Source of the DNA: an uncultured Eubacteriales bacterium
GTDB lineage: Bacteria > Bacillota > Clostridia > Oscillospirales > Acutalibacteraceae
Reading direction: 5' to 3'
DNA length: 32,813 nt
Assembly (NCBI GenBank): GCA_900315255.1
Contig: OMYH01000037.1
Coordinates: 1-32,813 of the forward strand
A program made the position numbers and the translations under genes. Within the stretch, counting starts at the first letter, position 1. Each line of letters opens with the position of its first letter. A model generated the notes under the pieces. That model made no database searches. It had not been told where the DNA came from and saw only the letters and a program-made list of their open reading frames with translations. This document shows positions 1 through 9,122 of the stretch, piece by piece.

Positions 1-126
1 ACAGGTGACAGTGTATTCGTTCTGAGTGATACTGTCAAAATAACTGCTGCAGTATGTATTTAAAAAATTATAAAAATTTGTTGTGTAGTCACTTCCGATG
101 GAAAAATCTGTTTTTACTATAGCCAT
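1..126 (-). CDS. Tail/baseplate region protein, 5' part only (partial)
   Basis: Reading starts at an ATG at 126 and stays open for 42 codons to the window edge, so only the N-terminus is visible (begins MAIVKTDFSIGSDY). An AGGAGAG ribosome binding site lies just upstream, and the gene begins 4 bp after the stop of the preceding tail-tip gene, so it continues the late operon. No domain is recognisable in 42 residues. By position after the tail hub it is probably a further tail-tip, fibre or baseplate component. That role is inferred from position alone. Confidence 0.6.
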   Translation of the reverse strand, partial: MAIVKTDFSIGSDYTTNFYNFLNTYCSSYFDSITQNEYTVTC

Positions 127-130
127 AATC

Positions 131-607
131 TCACTCTCCTTCTGTAACGGGTTCGGAATCAAGCACCATCGACAAATTTGTCGGTAATGCAGAACTGACA
201 TGGTGGGATGATACGGGTGTGTTGCTGCTCCCTGTCGGAACGTTCCATATTTGGAGATTCGCGGCAATTGCCTGATCTATCGCTTTTATACGGTATACGC
301 CCTCACTTTCGGTGACGGTGTAGTCCGTCCCTTCCGCACACGGAATTTTGTTTGACTTCCACACTACAAGCTTATCGCCTGCATTAGGATTGTAATTGTT
401 GATCACCGTGCCCATTGTCGTACTCAATATCGGTATAGCCTGCGTTGCTTTTAAACCGTCCGTAACGGCACTCAGCAAAAAAGTCGCTGTTTCCTTCGGA
501 ACTTCGAGTATAGCTTTTTCCATACGATTCAGCTCCGCCGCCGTTATCGGCGTGCTTGTGCTTGGATAATTCTCCCACTGTGTTGATGTATATATTTCGC
601 TCGCCAT
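131..607 (-). CDS. Tail tip / upper-baseplate-like protein, 158 aa
   Basis: The N-terminus reads SEIYTSTQWENYPSTSTPITAAELNRME. The 'W-N-P-S-T-P-(I/L)-A-LN-ME' pattern is common at the start of Firmicutes phage tail-tip and baseplate proteins placed after the tail hub. I chose the ATG at 607 because GAGGAGGG sits 5 nt before it. A longer in-frame start at 622 would lie inside that binding site and in the preceding gene. Start and preceding stop (609-611) are 1 bp apart, so translation is probably coupled. The remaining ~120 residues look like a compact beta-rich domain with no motif I recognise. The structural role rests on the N-terminal pattern and position. Confidence 0.65.
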   Translation of the reverse strand: MASEIYTSTQWENYPSTSTPITAAELNRMEKAILEVPKETATFLLSAVTDGLKATQAIPILSTTMGTVINNYNPNAGDKLVVWKSNKIPCAEGTDYTVTESEGVYRIKAIDQAIAANLQIWNVPTGSSNTPVSSHHVSSALPTNLSMVLDSEPVTEGE

Positions 608-608
608 C

Positions 609-1868
609 TTATCCCTCCTCATAGTCTTTTTCAGTGAGCAGTACGTTAACTGCGCTCGCCGACAATTCGTCCGTCATAGCCTGTATGCCCTTAATGCGTC
701 GGCTGAAAACGTAGCTTGATATGGTTTTCGGGTTGCTGCTCATTGTGATAACACCGTTGTTTACCTCGTATGTGTGTACGTCAAAAGTGATCTTATCGCA
801 CAGCTGCACCCACAGTCGGCAGGGTGTCGTAAGGGTGTACGGGCGGTACGGCTCAAAATATAAAAGCTTCTCTATCTTTCGCCAACGCTGCACGCCGTCA
901 TCCTCAACTCCCAGTTCGTGATCCCAGGACGTATATGTCCCGTATGCGTCAAGCAGGGCGTTATCTTCCAAAAAATACATTTTAGGGCTTGACGGGTCCT
1001 CGTAACCGAACCAGTTGACAAACCCGTTTTTTGCTCTGTGATACATACCCGAAACCGTTCTTTCGTACTCCTCATAGCTGCAATCGGAGTAGTTAAAGCC
1101 GTAGTTTTCCGTACCGGGCTTGCGTATAGTGTCGGGGATCTCGTTATTCGTACTTATCGTGTGGTATTCAAGCTTCCCATCGCCGTTTAAAAAGCAAAAA
1201 GCGGCGTTCATTTCGCAAAGACATCTATAAAGCTCCGCTACAGTGATTTTTCCTTCGGCTTTTTCGGTCAGAATGTTATCGCCCGGCAACGCGTCATTCG
1301 GGTACTCGTCAATAATGTTGTAATGCGATTCCAAGGTGGTTCTAAAGCCTTCGATGGATATAGTCTGATTGTGCGGCAACGCGGGGAAAATCGTGCCGTA
1401 CCACTCCGCACAGTTTACTCCGCCGATCCAGTAAAGATCATCATAGGCTACAAGTTTTCGTGTGATGTGGTTTTTATCAAGCTTGCACGAAAACACTCTG
1501 CCCGTGAACACCTTGAAGCTCTCGCTAAGCACCTTCCCGCCCGGATAGATACCCTCGCCCGGGTATGCCGTGCCGGGATACAAAGGTATTGCGACGCTCT
1601 GAGTTATCGTTACCGTGATAGACTTGCCTGTCAGATCGGGGACACCAAAGACATCTATCTCAAAGCTTGAAGCTATCGCTCCGCCAAATTTGATGTCGGG
1701 CTCGTCGCATACCGACTGCTCTATAATCATGCTTTCGGATACTATGCTGCTGTTGTAAATGTGCAGGTTTGCATTGTTTTCCCCTGCTCCGTACACACAA
1801 ATATCAAGCTCGGTGCGGACAGGGTAATTAAGGCAGGCGTCTTTAAAATCTTGTGATACTGTGAGCAT
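609..1868 (-). CDS. Probable tail hub / tail-associated structural protein, 419 aa
   Basis: This large beta-rich protein lies between a small tail protein and the tail-tip genes, where siphoviruses carry the hub (gp27/Tal-like) protein. The N-terminal ~150 residues begin with strand-rich text such as 'RTELDICVYG' and 'IEQSVCDEPDIKFGGAIASS'. They resemble the first hub domain of Firmicutes phage tail proteins that carry no peptidase. No lysozyme or endopeptidase motif is visible, so it is probably structural. The start at 1868 has GGCAGGTG upstream. The family call is by resemblance and order only. Confidence 0.55.
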   Translation of the reverse strand: MLTVSQDFKDACLNYPVRTELDICVYGAGENNANLHIYNSSIVSESMIIEQSVCDEPDIKFGGAIASSFEIDVFGVPDLTGKSITVTITQSVAIPLYPGTAYPGEGIYPGGKVLSESFKVFTGRVFSCKLDKNHITRKLVAYDDLYWIGGVNCAEWYGTIFPALPHNQTISIEGFRTTLESHYNIIDEYPNDALPGDNILTEKAEGKITVAELYRCLCEMNAAFCFLNGDGKLEYHTISTNNEIPDTIRKPGTENYGFNYSDCSYEEYERTVSGMYHRAKNGFVNWFGYEDPSSPKMYFLEDNALLDAYGTYTSWDHELGVEDDGVQRWRKIEKLLYFEPYRPYTLTTPCRLWVQLCDKITFDVHTYEVNNGVITMSSNPKTISSYVFSRRIKGIQAMTDELSASAVNVLLTEKDYEEG

Positions 1869-1881
1869 ATTTTCACCTGCC

Positions 1882-2292
1882 TTAATACTCGATAAAGGTG
1901 TACTTTATGGAGTCGTAGTAGATAGTGCCGTCCTTTATCTTAGTCGGACTGTAGCTTACGTCCGAAAGATAAAAGTACCCTGTTTGATAGTTATTAACGT
2001 GTACATCGTCATTCCAAAACGTTATGATGTACTTTCGCTCGATGATGTTTTCAAGTCCCGAATACATAGCGGTTTCACACTCGATTTTTTCTTCAAGCGT
2101 GATCGGCAGTGTGGTGATCTCAAACTTTGATTTGTGATTGTCTATTGTCACACGGTGCAGGTCGTTGTTTCCGTCACGATATGCCTGAGCTTCGGTTCGC
2201 TGATTCGGCGTAAAGACGGGATTCTGCGCAAGGTACTTGTGCGGAAAAATCGTATTCCCGAATTTTAATAAATAGCCTTGGAAATTGCTCAT
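1882..2292 (-). CDS. Small tail component after the tape measure (DUF6711-like), 136 aa
   Basis: A 136-residue protein directly follows the tape measure gene (12 bp between stop and start), with a GGGGTGT binding site. Length, position and composition (aromatic, beta-rich, ending 'KYTFIEY') resemble the DUF6711-type tail proteins found here in Firmicutes siphoviruses. By position it could be the distal tail or tail-completion protein. Nothing catalytic is visible. The DUF assignment is from memory of the family and is tentative. Confidence 0.55.
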   Translation of the reverse strand: MSNFQGYLLKFGNTIFPHKYLAQNPVFTPNQRTEAQAYRDGNNDLHRVTIDNHKSKFEITTLPITLEEKIECETAMYSGLENIIERKYIITFWNDDVHVNNYQTGYFYLSDVSYSPTKIKDGTIYYDSIKYTFIEY

Positions 2293-2303
2293 CTATACAC
2301 CCC

Positions 2304-4790
2304 CTACGCAAGCTGACTGACACCGCCATGTCGGCGTTTTTGTGCGTCGTTTTCTTCTTTAACCGCACGGAAAACTTCTTTGCGGTCAATCTGAATGACA
2401 ATATCACCGCTGCCACTGCCGAGTATTCCCGACTCCGCCAGTGCTTCAAGAAAAGCCTGCTTCATGGCGGGTATCGGGGACACGATCTCCGGGTCACGCT
2501 TGTTGTCGCCAAGAATTGCGGCAAACTCGCCGTAGTTTGCAGGGATAACTGTGCCTGTGGCGAGGCGGGGGATCTTTGGAGGTTCGCTTGGAAGAGAAAA
2601 ATTCCAATCCAAACCGAATATATCGCCTATTGCTCCGGCAATATTCCCCACTGTATCAACGATACCTTTTACAACTGTGTAAATGGCTCCCCACACAAGA
2701 TTCAGCCCGTCAACAAGTAGATTAATGATAAATTTCAGCGTTCCTATAATAGCAGTAACCAAGCCTTCGGCAATAGTTTCTATTGCCTCAAATGCTTTCT
2801 CTATATCGCCGCTGAACACTCCCGTTATAAAGTCGATTACACCCTGCAGAATTTTCACTATTCCGCTGATTAAATCGACTATCCAACCGATACAATCTGT
2901 AACAATGTCTACAATGGTCGTTGTTACGATAGACAATCCGGGAGCAAGCTTTTCTATCAGCCAATCTATCACAGGTTTTATTATGTTATCCCAAAGTACC
3001 GAAATACACTCTCCGATACTGCTGAAAAGACTAAGTAGATTCTCCCAAAGCGGCGATAAATGTTCTTCCCAAAGCTTCTGTACATTTTCTATCAGACTAC
3101 TGATAATTGGCTGTATAAAGCTGTTCCATACTTCAAGGACAATGCTTTGGACATCATAAAGCACACCTATAATTTTTTCATAAACATCTGCTCCGGAATT
3201 ATCCCACCACTCGGTTAATGTAGTCCCTATATCTTCAAGGATCATTCCGATGGTAGTGCTGACACCTGCTATATCTGAGTTTATACCGTCAAAAAATTCT
3301 CCTATTAAACTTGAATTATCTATCGTCCACTGCTCGAAGCTACCGCTTGATATATCGAACATATCTGTAAAGACATCAGCAAACGACAACGAGAAGATAC
3401 TTACTCCGCCGAGTAAGTCGGTATAGCTTTGCGAAAGCTCTTCTCCCATTCTGTCTTTACTTTTTGAAGCTTCGTCTAATATGTTAACGATTCCGTTTCT
3501 TGTCTGGACAGCAGTATTAGAAAGATTAGTCCTGATCCTGCCGGAATACTTATCTATGCTGCCGGAGTATTCGGAAAGAAAGCCTTCTATACCTCTTGAA
3601 ACAACACCAACAGATTTACTTACATTATCGGTAACAGCTTGTGAAATCGGTTCAAAAAACTTTATTGCCTCTTGTGTTTTTGTTTTTATAAATTCAATTT
3701 TATTCTTTAACGTTCCTACAAACTTGTCCGCTGATTTTTCAAAATCGCTTGTGTCAAGTGCAATAGAGGTTTCAACGGTTTGAGGTATATCGGAAAGTAA
3801 ATTTACGCTTTCCATACTACTGCTGTTACTATCGCTGTTTTGCTGTAAAACATTCAACTCGTCAAATGCCGCAAGACTGCCTTTGTTAGCCTTTTCCGCT
3901 TCTTTTGCGCTCTCTGCGATATTCGCAAAGTTATCTGCAGTACCCGCCGATGTATCGTCCATTTCTGCCGTACTGTCCGCCGCTCCGCCCATGCTCCTAT
4001 CATCGGCAATGCCAAACAGCTCTTTGATACCCTTTGACGCTTCTGAAAACACTTCGTTGAGCTTTTTTACGATCACATCAAGCTGTACTATGATCGGGTA
4101 TGCAATTTCGGTAAGGAATTTTCCCATCGTTTCTTTGAGGTCGCCGAAGTCGTTTGACAGCTGCTTTACCTTACCTGTCGGAGTGTCTGCAAGAGCTTTG
4201 TTTACACCCGATACGCTCTCCTCAACAACTGCCGCAAGAGTAGCCACTCTCTGCTCCTCTGTACCGTATTTAAGCAGCTGCTCCTGAGCTTCGTCAAATT
4301 TGTAACCGTATCGGGATAGCGCCGAGGTCTGCCCCTGCAGCACCTTACCGAGCATTGTGGCGATGGTTACCGCACTGTCGGTACTCGCTGAGAAACCGTA
4401 CTGCTGGGCGATCATATCATTGAGTACGGGCAGCATCTTTTTTATGCTGTCGACACTGCCGACATACGTTGCAAGCTCCTGTGCGCCTGCAAGCTGTACC
4501 TCATCTCCGACTACGCCTGTTTCCTGCAATGCGCTTGCAAGGTCTTTAACGGACTGTATCTGTTCCTTTGTTGCAGATGTGGAGTTCTTCATGGTCGCGC
4601 CGAGACGCGCTTCGGCTTCGATTTGCACCTGATAAGCCGCCGTTATCTGCTTAAAGCTTGATATCGCTCTATCGACAAGGCTCTTAATGTCTGCGGCAAA
4701 ATTTGCAACACCCTTGCCTATGCTTTTGATACCTTTTGTAAATCCGTTTTGGTCAATTTTTGTATCAAAAATCAGATTTCCATCTGCCAT
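2304..4790 (-). CDS. Tail tape measure protein, 828 aa
   Basis: This is the longest late gene, placed between the tail chaperone genes and the tail tip as tape measure genes are. The N-terminal ~240 residues have the alpha-helical tape-measure core ('FSASTDSAVTIATMLGKVLQ', 'LKETMGKFLTEIAYPI'). Residues ~260-380 are Ser/Asp-rich linker. Residues ~555-720 are a long run of hydrophobic helices (many 'GIVDxIxGIxxxI' repeats) typical of the region that meets the membrane or tail tip. At about 0.15 nm per residue in known phages, this length implies a tail of roughly 120 nm. That figure is inference. The start is supported by GAGGGGGTGAAACA before the ATG. Confidence 0.93.
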   Translation of the reverse strand: MADGNLIFDTKIDQNGFTKGIKSIGKGVANFAADIKSLVDRAISSFKQITAAYQVQIEAEARLGATMKNSTSATKEQIQSVKDLASALQETGVVGDEVQLAGAQELATYVGSVDSIKKMLPVLNDMIAQQYGFSASTDSAVTIATMLGKVLQGQTSALSRYGYKFDEAQEQLLKYGTEEQRVATLAAVVEESVSGVNKALADTPTGKVKQLSNDFGDLKETMGKFLTEIAYPIIVQLDVIVKKLNEVFSEASKGIKELFGIADDRSMGGAADSTAEMDDTSAGTADNFANIAESAKEAEKANKGSLAAFDELNVLQQNSDSNSSSMESVNLLSDIPQTVETSIALDTSDFEKSADKFVGTLKNKIEFIKTKTQEAIKFFEPISQAVTDNVSKSVGVVSRGIEGFLSEYSGSIDKYSGRIRTNLSNTAVQTRNGIVNILDEASKSKDRMGEELSQSYTDLLGGVSIFSLSFADVFTDMFDISSGSFEQWTIDNSSLIGEFFDGINSDIAGVSTTIGMILEDIGTTLTEWWDNSGADVYEKIIGVLYDVQSIVLEVWNSFIQPIISSLIENVQKLWEEHLSPLWENLLSLFSSIGECISVLWDNIIKPVIDWLIEKLAPGLSIVTTTIVDIVTDCIGWIVDLISGIVKILQGVIDFITGVFSGDIEKAFEAIETIAEGLVTAIIGTLKFIINLLVDGLNLVWGAIYTVVKGIVDTVGNIAGAIGDIFGLDWNFSLPSEPPKIPRLATGTVIPANYGEFAAILGDNKRDPEIVSPIPAMKQAFLEALAESGILGSGSGDIVIQIDRKEVFRAVKEENDAQKRRHGGVSQLA

Positions 4791-4803
4791 TGTTTCACCC
4801 CCT

Positions 4804-5358
4804 CTACGTTATCGTTTTCAAGAACTCCTCTGTTTCTTCTATCGCTTTGCGTTCTTCATCGGTGTGGATAATTATCATCTCTTTATGTTTACGAAGAAAA
4901 TCTCTTTCCCATTTTTCGAGCTTTTTGCCCTCGGCTCGCTTGTGTCTGATGTTTAGCACGGTCGAAAAAAGTCCCTCGCCTATCTCGCCGAAATACCCTA
5001 AGAACGTCCACCAGTGCAAATATGGTACTGCCCTTATCTCGCAGCCTGCGGCTTTGTTTACGGCGGGGAATATGATCCCCTCGTCGTGCTTGTAGTCGAT
5101 CAATTTGACCTTTGCAGGCTCTGATTTCGGCATATCGCCGCCGTCGCAAAACCAGTAGGCTTTTTTTACGGCATCGAAAAACAGTTTGTCGGGTATCTCG
5201 TCGATATAAACGCTTTTGACTGTGATATATGCTTTTTCCAGGTCGGAAAGCTCTCCGCTTTGCAAAACCTCAAAAAGATTGAGTATCACACGATAGTCGG
5301 AGTTGATCTTGTAACAGTGTCCACCTACTTCAAGCGATTCAGGGAGTACACCTATCAC
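4804..5358 (-). CDS. Tail assembly chaperone-like protein, Gp15 family, 184 aa
   Basis: It resembles the bacteriophage Gp15 family: start 'SLEVGGHCYKINSDYRVIL', central 'AYWFCDGG' and 'PYLHWWTFLGYFGEI', and a charged C-terminus. It lies immediately upstream of the tape measure gene, where the second tail chaperone (gpT analogue) is found, so it probably holds the tape measure during tail assembly. The start is GTG at 5358, overlapping the stop of the previous gene by 4 bp. That indicates coupled translation; no -1 frameshift signal was identified. Confidence 0.8.
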   Translation of the reverse strand: MIGVLPESLEVGGHCYKINSDYRVILNLFEVLQSGELSDLEKAYITVKSVYIDEIPDKLFFDAVKKAYWFCDGGDMPKSEPAKVKLIDYKHDEGIIFPAVNKAAGCEIRAVPYLHWWTFLGYFGEIGEGLFSTVLNIRHKRAEGKKLEKWERDFLRKHKEMIIIHTDEERKAIEETEEFLKTIT

Positions 5359-5801
5359 TGGACAACACCCTTTATTTTATCGACATATTTGTCAAGCTTG
5401 CCCGTATCTACCATATCGGATATATGCTTATCCTGATTTTTTATAGCCTGCTCCATGTCTCTTTTGATAACGGGCAGGATAGCAGCAAAAAATGTTTCAA
5501 AGACGCATTCGCCCTTATCGTTTACGGGTGTCAGGCAATTCAAGTTGCCGAAAACAGCCTTTGACGTTCCCTCCCCAAAGGCAAAATCAATCTTGCTCTT
5601 AACAAGATCGTCAAACTTTTCGTATACTTCGGGCAGCGTCGTATCACTTTTGATACTGTTCTTGAAATCGTCAATATCACGCAATGCTGTTTCCATACGT
5701 TTCCTAAGATTCGGGTCTGCAAGGTTTACTCTGATAACATTGTTTTCGTCGCCGTTTATGGTGTATGTTTTGTATCCCGTGTCAAAATTAATCGACTGCA
5801 T
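5355..5801 (-). CDS. Tail assembly chaperone-like protein (gpG position), 148 aa
   Basis: A 148-residue mostly helical protein follows the major tail protein and overlaps the Gp15-family gene by 4 bp. Position and size match the first tail assembly chaperone (DUF6673-like) of Firmicutes siphoviruses. The N-terminus is a short beta segment ('YKTYTINGDENNVIRVNL'), the rest charged helices ('RKRMETALRDIDDFKNSI'). A GGGAGGAG site precedes the ATG. The chaperone role is inferred from position; the DUF label is tentative. Confidence 0.65.
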   Translation of the reverse strand: MQSINFDTGYKTYTINGDENNVIRVNLADPNLRKRMETALRDIDDFKNSIKSDTTLPEVYEKFDDLVKSKIDFAFGEGTSKAVFGNLNCLTPVNDKGECVFETFFAAILPVIKRDMEQAIKNQDKHISDMVDTGKLDKYVDKIKGVVQ

Positions 5802-5846
5802 ATATTTACTCCTCCCAAAACGAAAGGACGGAAAAATCCGCCCTTA

Positions 5847-6347
5847 TTATGTAGATTTTGTGAATGATGGTACTTTGTCTGTAATAGTTGCCGTACCCTG
5901 TACTCTGTTTCCGTCAAAATGCACGTTGTACGGTATGGAAATACCGCCCTGAGGTCCGCCGTAAGACTGAGGCTTGATCACAGCGTCCTCCTGCCATGCG
6001 TCAAACGCTCCCTCCGCTTTATCGACAAGGACTTCAAGTATCTTTGTTCTGCAAGCATCACCAGTCAAGCGGTTCATAGCTATGTTTTTGATCTTCGTGT
6101 AAAACTCTCCGTCCGAGGGATTAGCGTAGTATGTATCAACGGAAATGCTCGGCTCGTAGCCGTTGTCATTTACAGTTGTTTCGTCAAGTATGTTTTTCTT
6201 CGATTCGACGTCGGGATTAAGCTCTATGCTCATATCCTCGACATCTTTACCGACAAGATACCAGCTCGGCGTACTGCCGCCGAATGTCGTGTCGATATAA
6301 AAAAGATGGGCAGATCTTTTGAGCTTGCCCGTGGTTGCTGTTGGCAT
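5847..6347 (-). CDS. Major tail (tube) protein, 166 aa
   Basis: It starts with PTATTGKLKRSAHLFYIDT and contains 'LNPDVESKKNILDETTVNDNGYEPSISVDTY', a pattern typical of Clostridia and Streptococcus phage major tail proteins. The position between the tail terminator/minor capsid genes and the tail chaperones is the usual one. It should polymerise into the tail tube. The length is normal for a tube protein without an Ig-like extension. The ATG has GGAGAGATG upstream. Confidence 0.85.
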   Translation of the reverse strand: MPTATTGKLKRSAHLFYIDTTFGGSTPSWYLVGKDVEDMSIELNPDVESKKNILDETTVNDNGYEPSISVDTYYANPSDGEFYTKIKNIAMNRLTGDACRTKILEVLVDKAEGAFDAWQEDAVIKPQSYGGPQGGISIPYNVHFDGNRVQGTATITDKVPSFTKST

Positions 6348-6360
6348 ATTTCATCTCTCC

Positions 6361-6807
6361 TTACATTTCTACCGTGTATTGTACTTCGATTTGGAGCTGA
6401 TACCTCAGCCCTACTGCCTTGTTATTTAGCGGCACTTCGTAAAGCTTGCCGCCTGAAACACCGATTCTTATGATCTCGCCTGTGTACTCCGTTTCGTCAA
6501 TGTTTGTTGTAATGCGAATACCTTCCTGCTTTGACAGCCATACCGAAAGCTCTGTGAGCGTCTGACTGTTTGACATCCTCTCAAAGTCGTTTATACCGCT
6601 GAAGGTCGAATACAGCATAAAGCTGTGCTGCCGTGTCTGATTGCCGAGAACGTCCTCAAAAACAAGGCTGTCACCGACAGACGAAAGTCCGTAGCTGGTC
6701 GGTTCGGTGTCTGTAAAATCAACGTTAATATTGTTGCATACAAGCGAAATTTTAGGGAACTGCATTAACAGCTCCCTCGTTTTTTCTATGATATTAATTG
6801 CCCTCAC
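6361..6807 (-). CDS. Minor capsid protein / probable tail terminator, 148 aa
   Basis: It resembles the phage minor capsid protein family placed between the head-tail joining protein and the major tail protein, where the tail terminator is found. Text such as 'DFTDTEPTSYGLSSVGDSLVFEDVLGNQ' and 'LYEVPLNNKAVGLRYQLQIEVQY' fits that family. The start is GTG at 6807, overlapping the previous stop as GTGA, with no strong ribosome binding site, so translation is probably coupled. The family match is by eye. Confidence 0.7.
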   Translation of the reverse strand: MRAINIIEKTRELLMQFPKISLVCNNINVDFTDTEPTSYGLSSVGDSLVFEDVLGNQTRQHSFMLYSTFSGINDFERMSNSQTLTELSVWLSKQEGIRITTNIDETEYTGEIIRIGVSGGKLYEVPLNNKAVGLRYQLQIEVQYTVEM

Positions 6808-7151
6808 CTGCCGTTAAGAATTTTTTGCGCGCCTTTGAGTATTTCTTCTTTGTACCGCTGCTTCATTACCTCGAACCACAGTCGTTTGCCGTTCGGGTTG
6901 CCGCTCCGCTTGTGGTTTACATCATCGTAATAAGCGTGCTTTGCAAACGGTGCTGTGTAAATGATAAGCCCGGGTTCTTTTATCTCTGCGCTGTCTCTGA
7001 GCTTGCCCGAATTCTCATACTTCGGTTTTCCAACAGGCACAAATTCTTCCATCTTTTCAAGGCAGGCTTCGTCAACAAAGCTCTGAGCTTTTTCGATCAC
7101 TTTTTTCTTGCTTTTTAACGGATTTCCGTTCCAGACAAGCGTTAATTTCAT
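6804..7151 (-). CDS. Minor capsid / head-tail joining protein, 115 aa
   Basis: The text 'VPVGKPKYENSGKLRDSAEI...APFAKHAYYDDVNHKR' closely follows the Firmicutes phage minor capsid protein that serves as a head-tail joining (HK97 gp10-like) component. I prefer the ATG at 7151 because GAGGTGAG lies 5 nt upstream. A GTG at 7160 would use part of that site as codons. It overlaps the next gene as GTGA. Confidence 0.8.
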   Translation of the reverse strand: MKLTLVWNGNPLKSKKKVIEKAQSFVDEACLEKMEEFVPVGKPKYENSGKLRDSAEIKEPGLIIYTAPFAKHAYYDDVNHKRSGNPNGKRLWFEVMKQRYKEEILKGAQKILNGR

Positions 7152-7161
7152 TTTTCTCACC

Positions 7162-7809
7162 TCATCCCGACGTAATGATATAGTCGGGGAGCGTACCGTA
7201 TAGTTTTTCTTTTACATCGGTTACAACTGCATAATCGCACATCTGCCTGAATTGCTTCATGCTCTCCGATACTGTCTGCTGTGTCGATGTATCGAACACA
7301 AAATCAATATCCGACGGTACAACAATATCACCGAGCTGCGGCTTGTAAGTGTCGGTTCGGAGCTTATCGGCATATATCTGCAGCGTCATTGATCCGCTTA
7401 CCGCCATACCGTCGAGCATGACCTGCTCTCCTCTGCCATCGTGGATAAACACATCTTTAATCAGATGTCTTGTGTATGTATCCTTTTCGTAAATCGTGCA
7501 ATTGCCCGTAATATCAAGCTTTTGCACAATCACTTGTTTGTGCCAGAAAAGCGGTATGTTTTCTTCTATGCCCTGCAGCGGGATTCCGACGGTGCGAAAT
7601 TTCTTCCCGAAGAACTCAACAACACGATTTACCCAGTCGTGGGAGTCGCCCTTTGGAATTGCAAGGGTGTAGCTCTCTAATGCTCCGCTGTTATTTGGCA
7701 GATCGACAACTCCGGCGCTTGCGGGATTGCCCACAAGGACATTACTCACCGTTTCGGCTGTATCACCCGAATAAAGCAATATATCAATCCCCTTGATCAG
7801 CTGTATCAT
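7162..7809 (-). CDS. Head-tail region protein (DUF6751-like), 215 aa
   Basis: The gene lies between a Gp19/Gp42-like connector and the minor capsid gene and overlaps the connector gene by 26 bp. The protein is beta-rich, including 'SMTLQIYADKLRTDTYKPQLGDIVVPSDI'. It is probably a head-completion or connector-associated protein by position. The similarity to DUF6751 is from memory and tentative. A GGAGGTG site precedes the ATG at 7809. Confidence 0.55.
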   Translation of the reverse strand: MIQLIKGIDILLYSGDTAETVSNVLVGNPASAGVVDLPNNSGALESYTLAIPKGDSHDWVNRVVEFFGKKFRTVGIPLQGIEENIPLFWHKQVIVQKLDITGNCTIYEKDTYTRHLIKDVFIHDGRGEQVMLDGMAVSGSMTLQIYADKLRTDTYKPQLGDIVVPSDIDFVFDTSTQQTVSESMKQFRQMCDYAVVTDVKEKLYGTLPDYIITSG

Positions 7810-8197
7810 CGAAATACACCTCCATACCGCCGTAACGCTGTCTTAATATACCGAGATCTTTTAGCTCGTTTCGGAGATAATACAAGCTCTGCCCCGCATT
7901 TAAGTACGTCATGGATACAGAGTACCCCAAAGCTGTCTGACTTGTTTGCGAGGCTGTCGTGTCGTTTTTATACGACTCTATCGCCCGCCTTACACAGTTG
8001 GCGACGGTTTCTCTGACAACAAGCAAATAGTCCTCGTCTTTAACAAGCTCGTCTAAATCCTTGCCGTATCGCTTTGCCGTAAGTCTGAGCTTTGCAGAGG
8101 CTGCGGCGAGCAGACTTTCCGCCTGCTCACGCTCCTGCGCCGTTAATGCCGAGTTAAAGAGCCTTAGATCCTCTACGGACGCATAATTCACAGCCAC
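7784..8197 (-). CDS. Head-tail connector, Gp19/Gp15/Gp42-like, 137 aa
   Basis: The helical N-terminus ('YASVEDLRLFNSALTAQEREQAESLLAAASAKLR') and the 'YLRNELKDLGILRQRYGGMEVYF' C-terminus match the Gp19/Gp15/Gp42-like head-tail connector family. It directly follows the major capsid gene as expected for a gp6-type adaptor below the portal. The start is GTG at 8197, with GGGGAGTGATATGA upstream partly formed by the end of the capsid gene. Confidence 0.8.
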   Translation of the reverse strand: MAVNYASVEDLRLFNSALTAQEREQAESLLAAASAKLRLTAKRYGKDLDELVKDEDYLLVVRETVANCVRRAIESYKNDTTASQTSQTALGYSVSMTYLNAGQSLYYLRNELKDLGILRQRYGGMEVYFDDTADQGD

Positions 8198-8202
8198 TCA
8201 TA

Positions 8203-9108
8203 TCACTCCCCGGCTTTTACAAAAGCAAATGCTGCCGTATCAAGGATACCCCAGCCGATGTACATCTCACCTCTGAGGTATATCTGGTTATGTCCCTTAA
8301 GGTCGCCGAGTGTAGCGTCATTGTCGGGATTACCGTACTCGATAATCTCTATCGGGATCTCTTTTGCATAGCCCCAACGGAACGCATTTGTAAAGTCGCC
8401 GACAAGCGCTCTGTCAAGCGACGAATTCGCCGAAAGGTTAGATGTTACCTCGGTACGCAGTCCGTTGATACTGCCCGGATTGTTGCCCCATGCAAGCTCG
8501 GGATACAGCTTTGCGCCGTCATTGGTCGTCTGTGCAGCAAGTCCCGCACGGAAAGCAGGCGCCATTATCAGACCGGTGACATCACGCTCGGCATTCTGCA
8601 CAGCGGCGATTGCGCTCTCGATGTTTGCGTCAGGCTTATCTCCCGAAGCGATAGTGATAACGTTTGACCCTGTAATCGCACTGTCAAAGTTGTTCGTGCC
8701 GATTATAGCGGACGCTGTCGCCGTTCTCGGGTTGATACCGTGCATTGTCATAAGGTCAAGACCCTTTGCAGCCTTGCGTGCGAAGCCCTCCGAGAACGCT
8801 TTGAGATAGTTCATTTGTGTTTCCTCGGACGCATACCTGAACTCGTCGGAAATTCGGCAGCCATACTCGATCTTTAAGGGAACGATCGTCCTTGTCCCGA
8901 TAGTTGCTCCGCCGACGCCCTTTGCGCCGTTTTCCGCAACGATGTCAACCTCTTTATCGAGTGTAAATGTAAATTCCTTCGTGCCGTTGAACGGGATAGG
9001 CTGCGAACCGCACAGGTTAGCGATTGCCGACGCTCCTCTCGTCTGCTGGATAAAATCGGGGATCAGCTCCTCCGGAAACAGATTACCTTTTGATAAAATA
9101 CTACCCAT
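8203..9108 (-). CDS. Major capsid protein, HK97 fold, 301 aa
   Basis: It begins GSILSKGNLFPEELIPDFIQQ and continues with 'SAIANLCGSQPIPFNGTKEFTF', 'GCRISDEFRYASEE', 'GHNQIYLRGEMYIGWGIL', all typical of HK97-fold capsid proteins of Firmicutes phages. The length is near 300 residues and there is no N-terminal delta domain, in agreement with the separate scaffold gene just upstream. No head maturation protease was recognised upstream. GGAGATG precedes the ATG. Confidence 0.93.
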   Translation of the reverse strand: MGSILSKGNLFPEELIPDFIQQTRGASAIANLCGSQPIPFNGTKEFTFTLDKEVDIVAENGAKGVGGATIGTRTIVPLKIEYGCRISDEFRYASEETQMNYLKAFSEGFARKAAKGLDLMTMHGINPRTATASAIIGTNNFDSAITGSNVITIASGDKPDANIESAIAAVQNAERDVTGLIMAPAFRAGLAAQTTNDGAKLYPELAWGNNPGSINGLRTEVTSNLSANSSLDRALVGDFTNAFRWGYAKEIPIEIIEYGNPDNDATLGDLKGHNQIYLRGEMYIGWGILDTAAFAFVKAGE

Positions 9109-9122
9109 ATTTATACATCTCC

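Noticed and set aside
2683-4632. Several plus-strand frames of 90-158 codons across the tape measure gene
   Set aside because: Low-complexity antisense translations of a clear tape measure gene, without binding sites or recognisable domains.
5919-6473. 184-codon plus-strand frame
   Set aside because: It spans the ends of two well-supported tail genes on the other strand, has no domain or suitable binding site and is Cys/Arg-rich without pattern.
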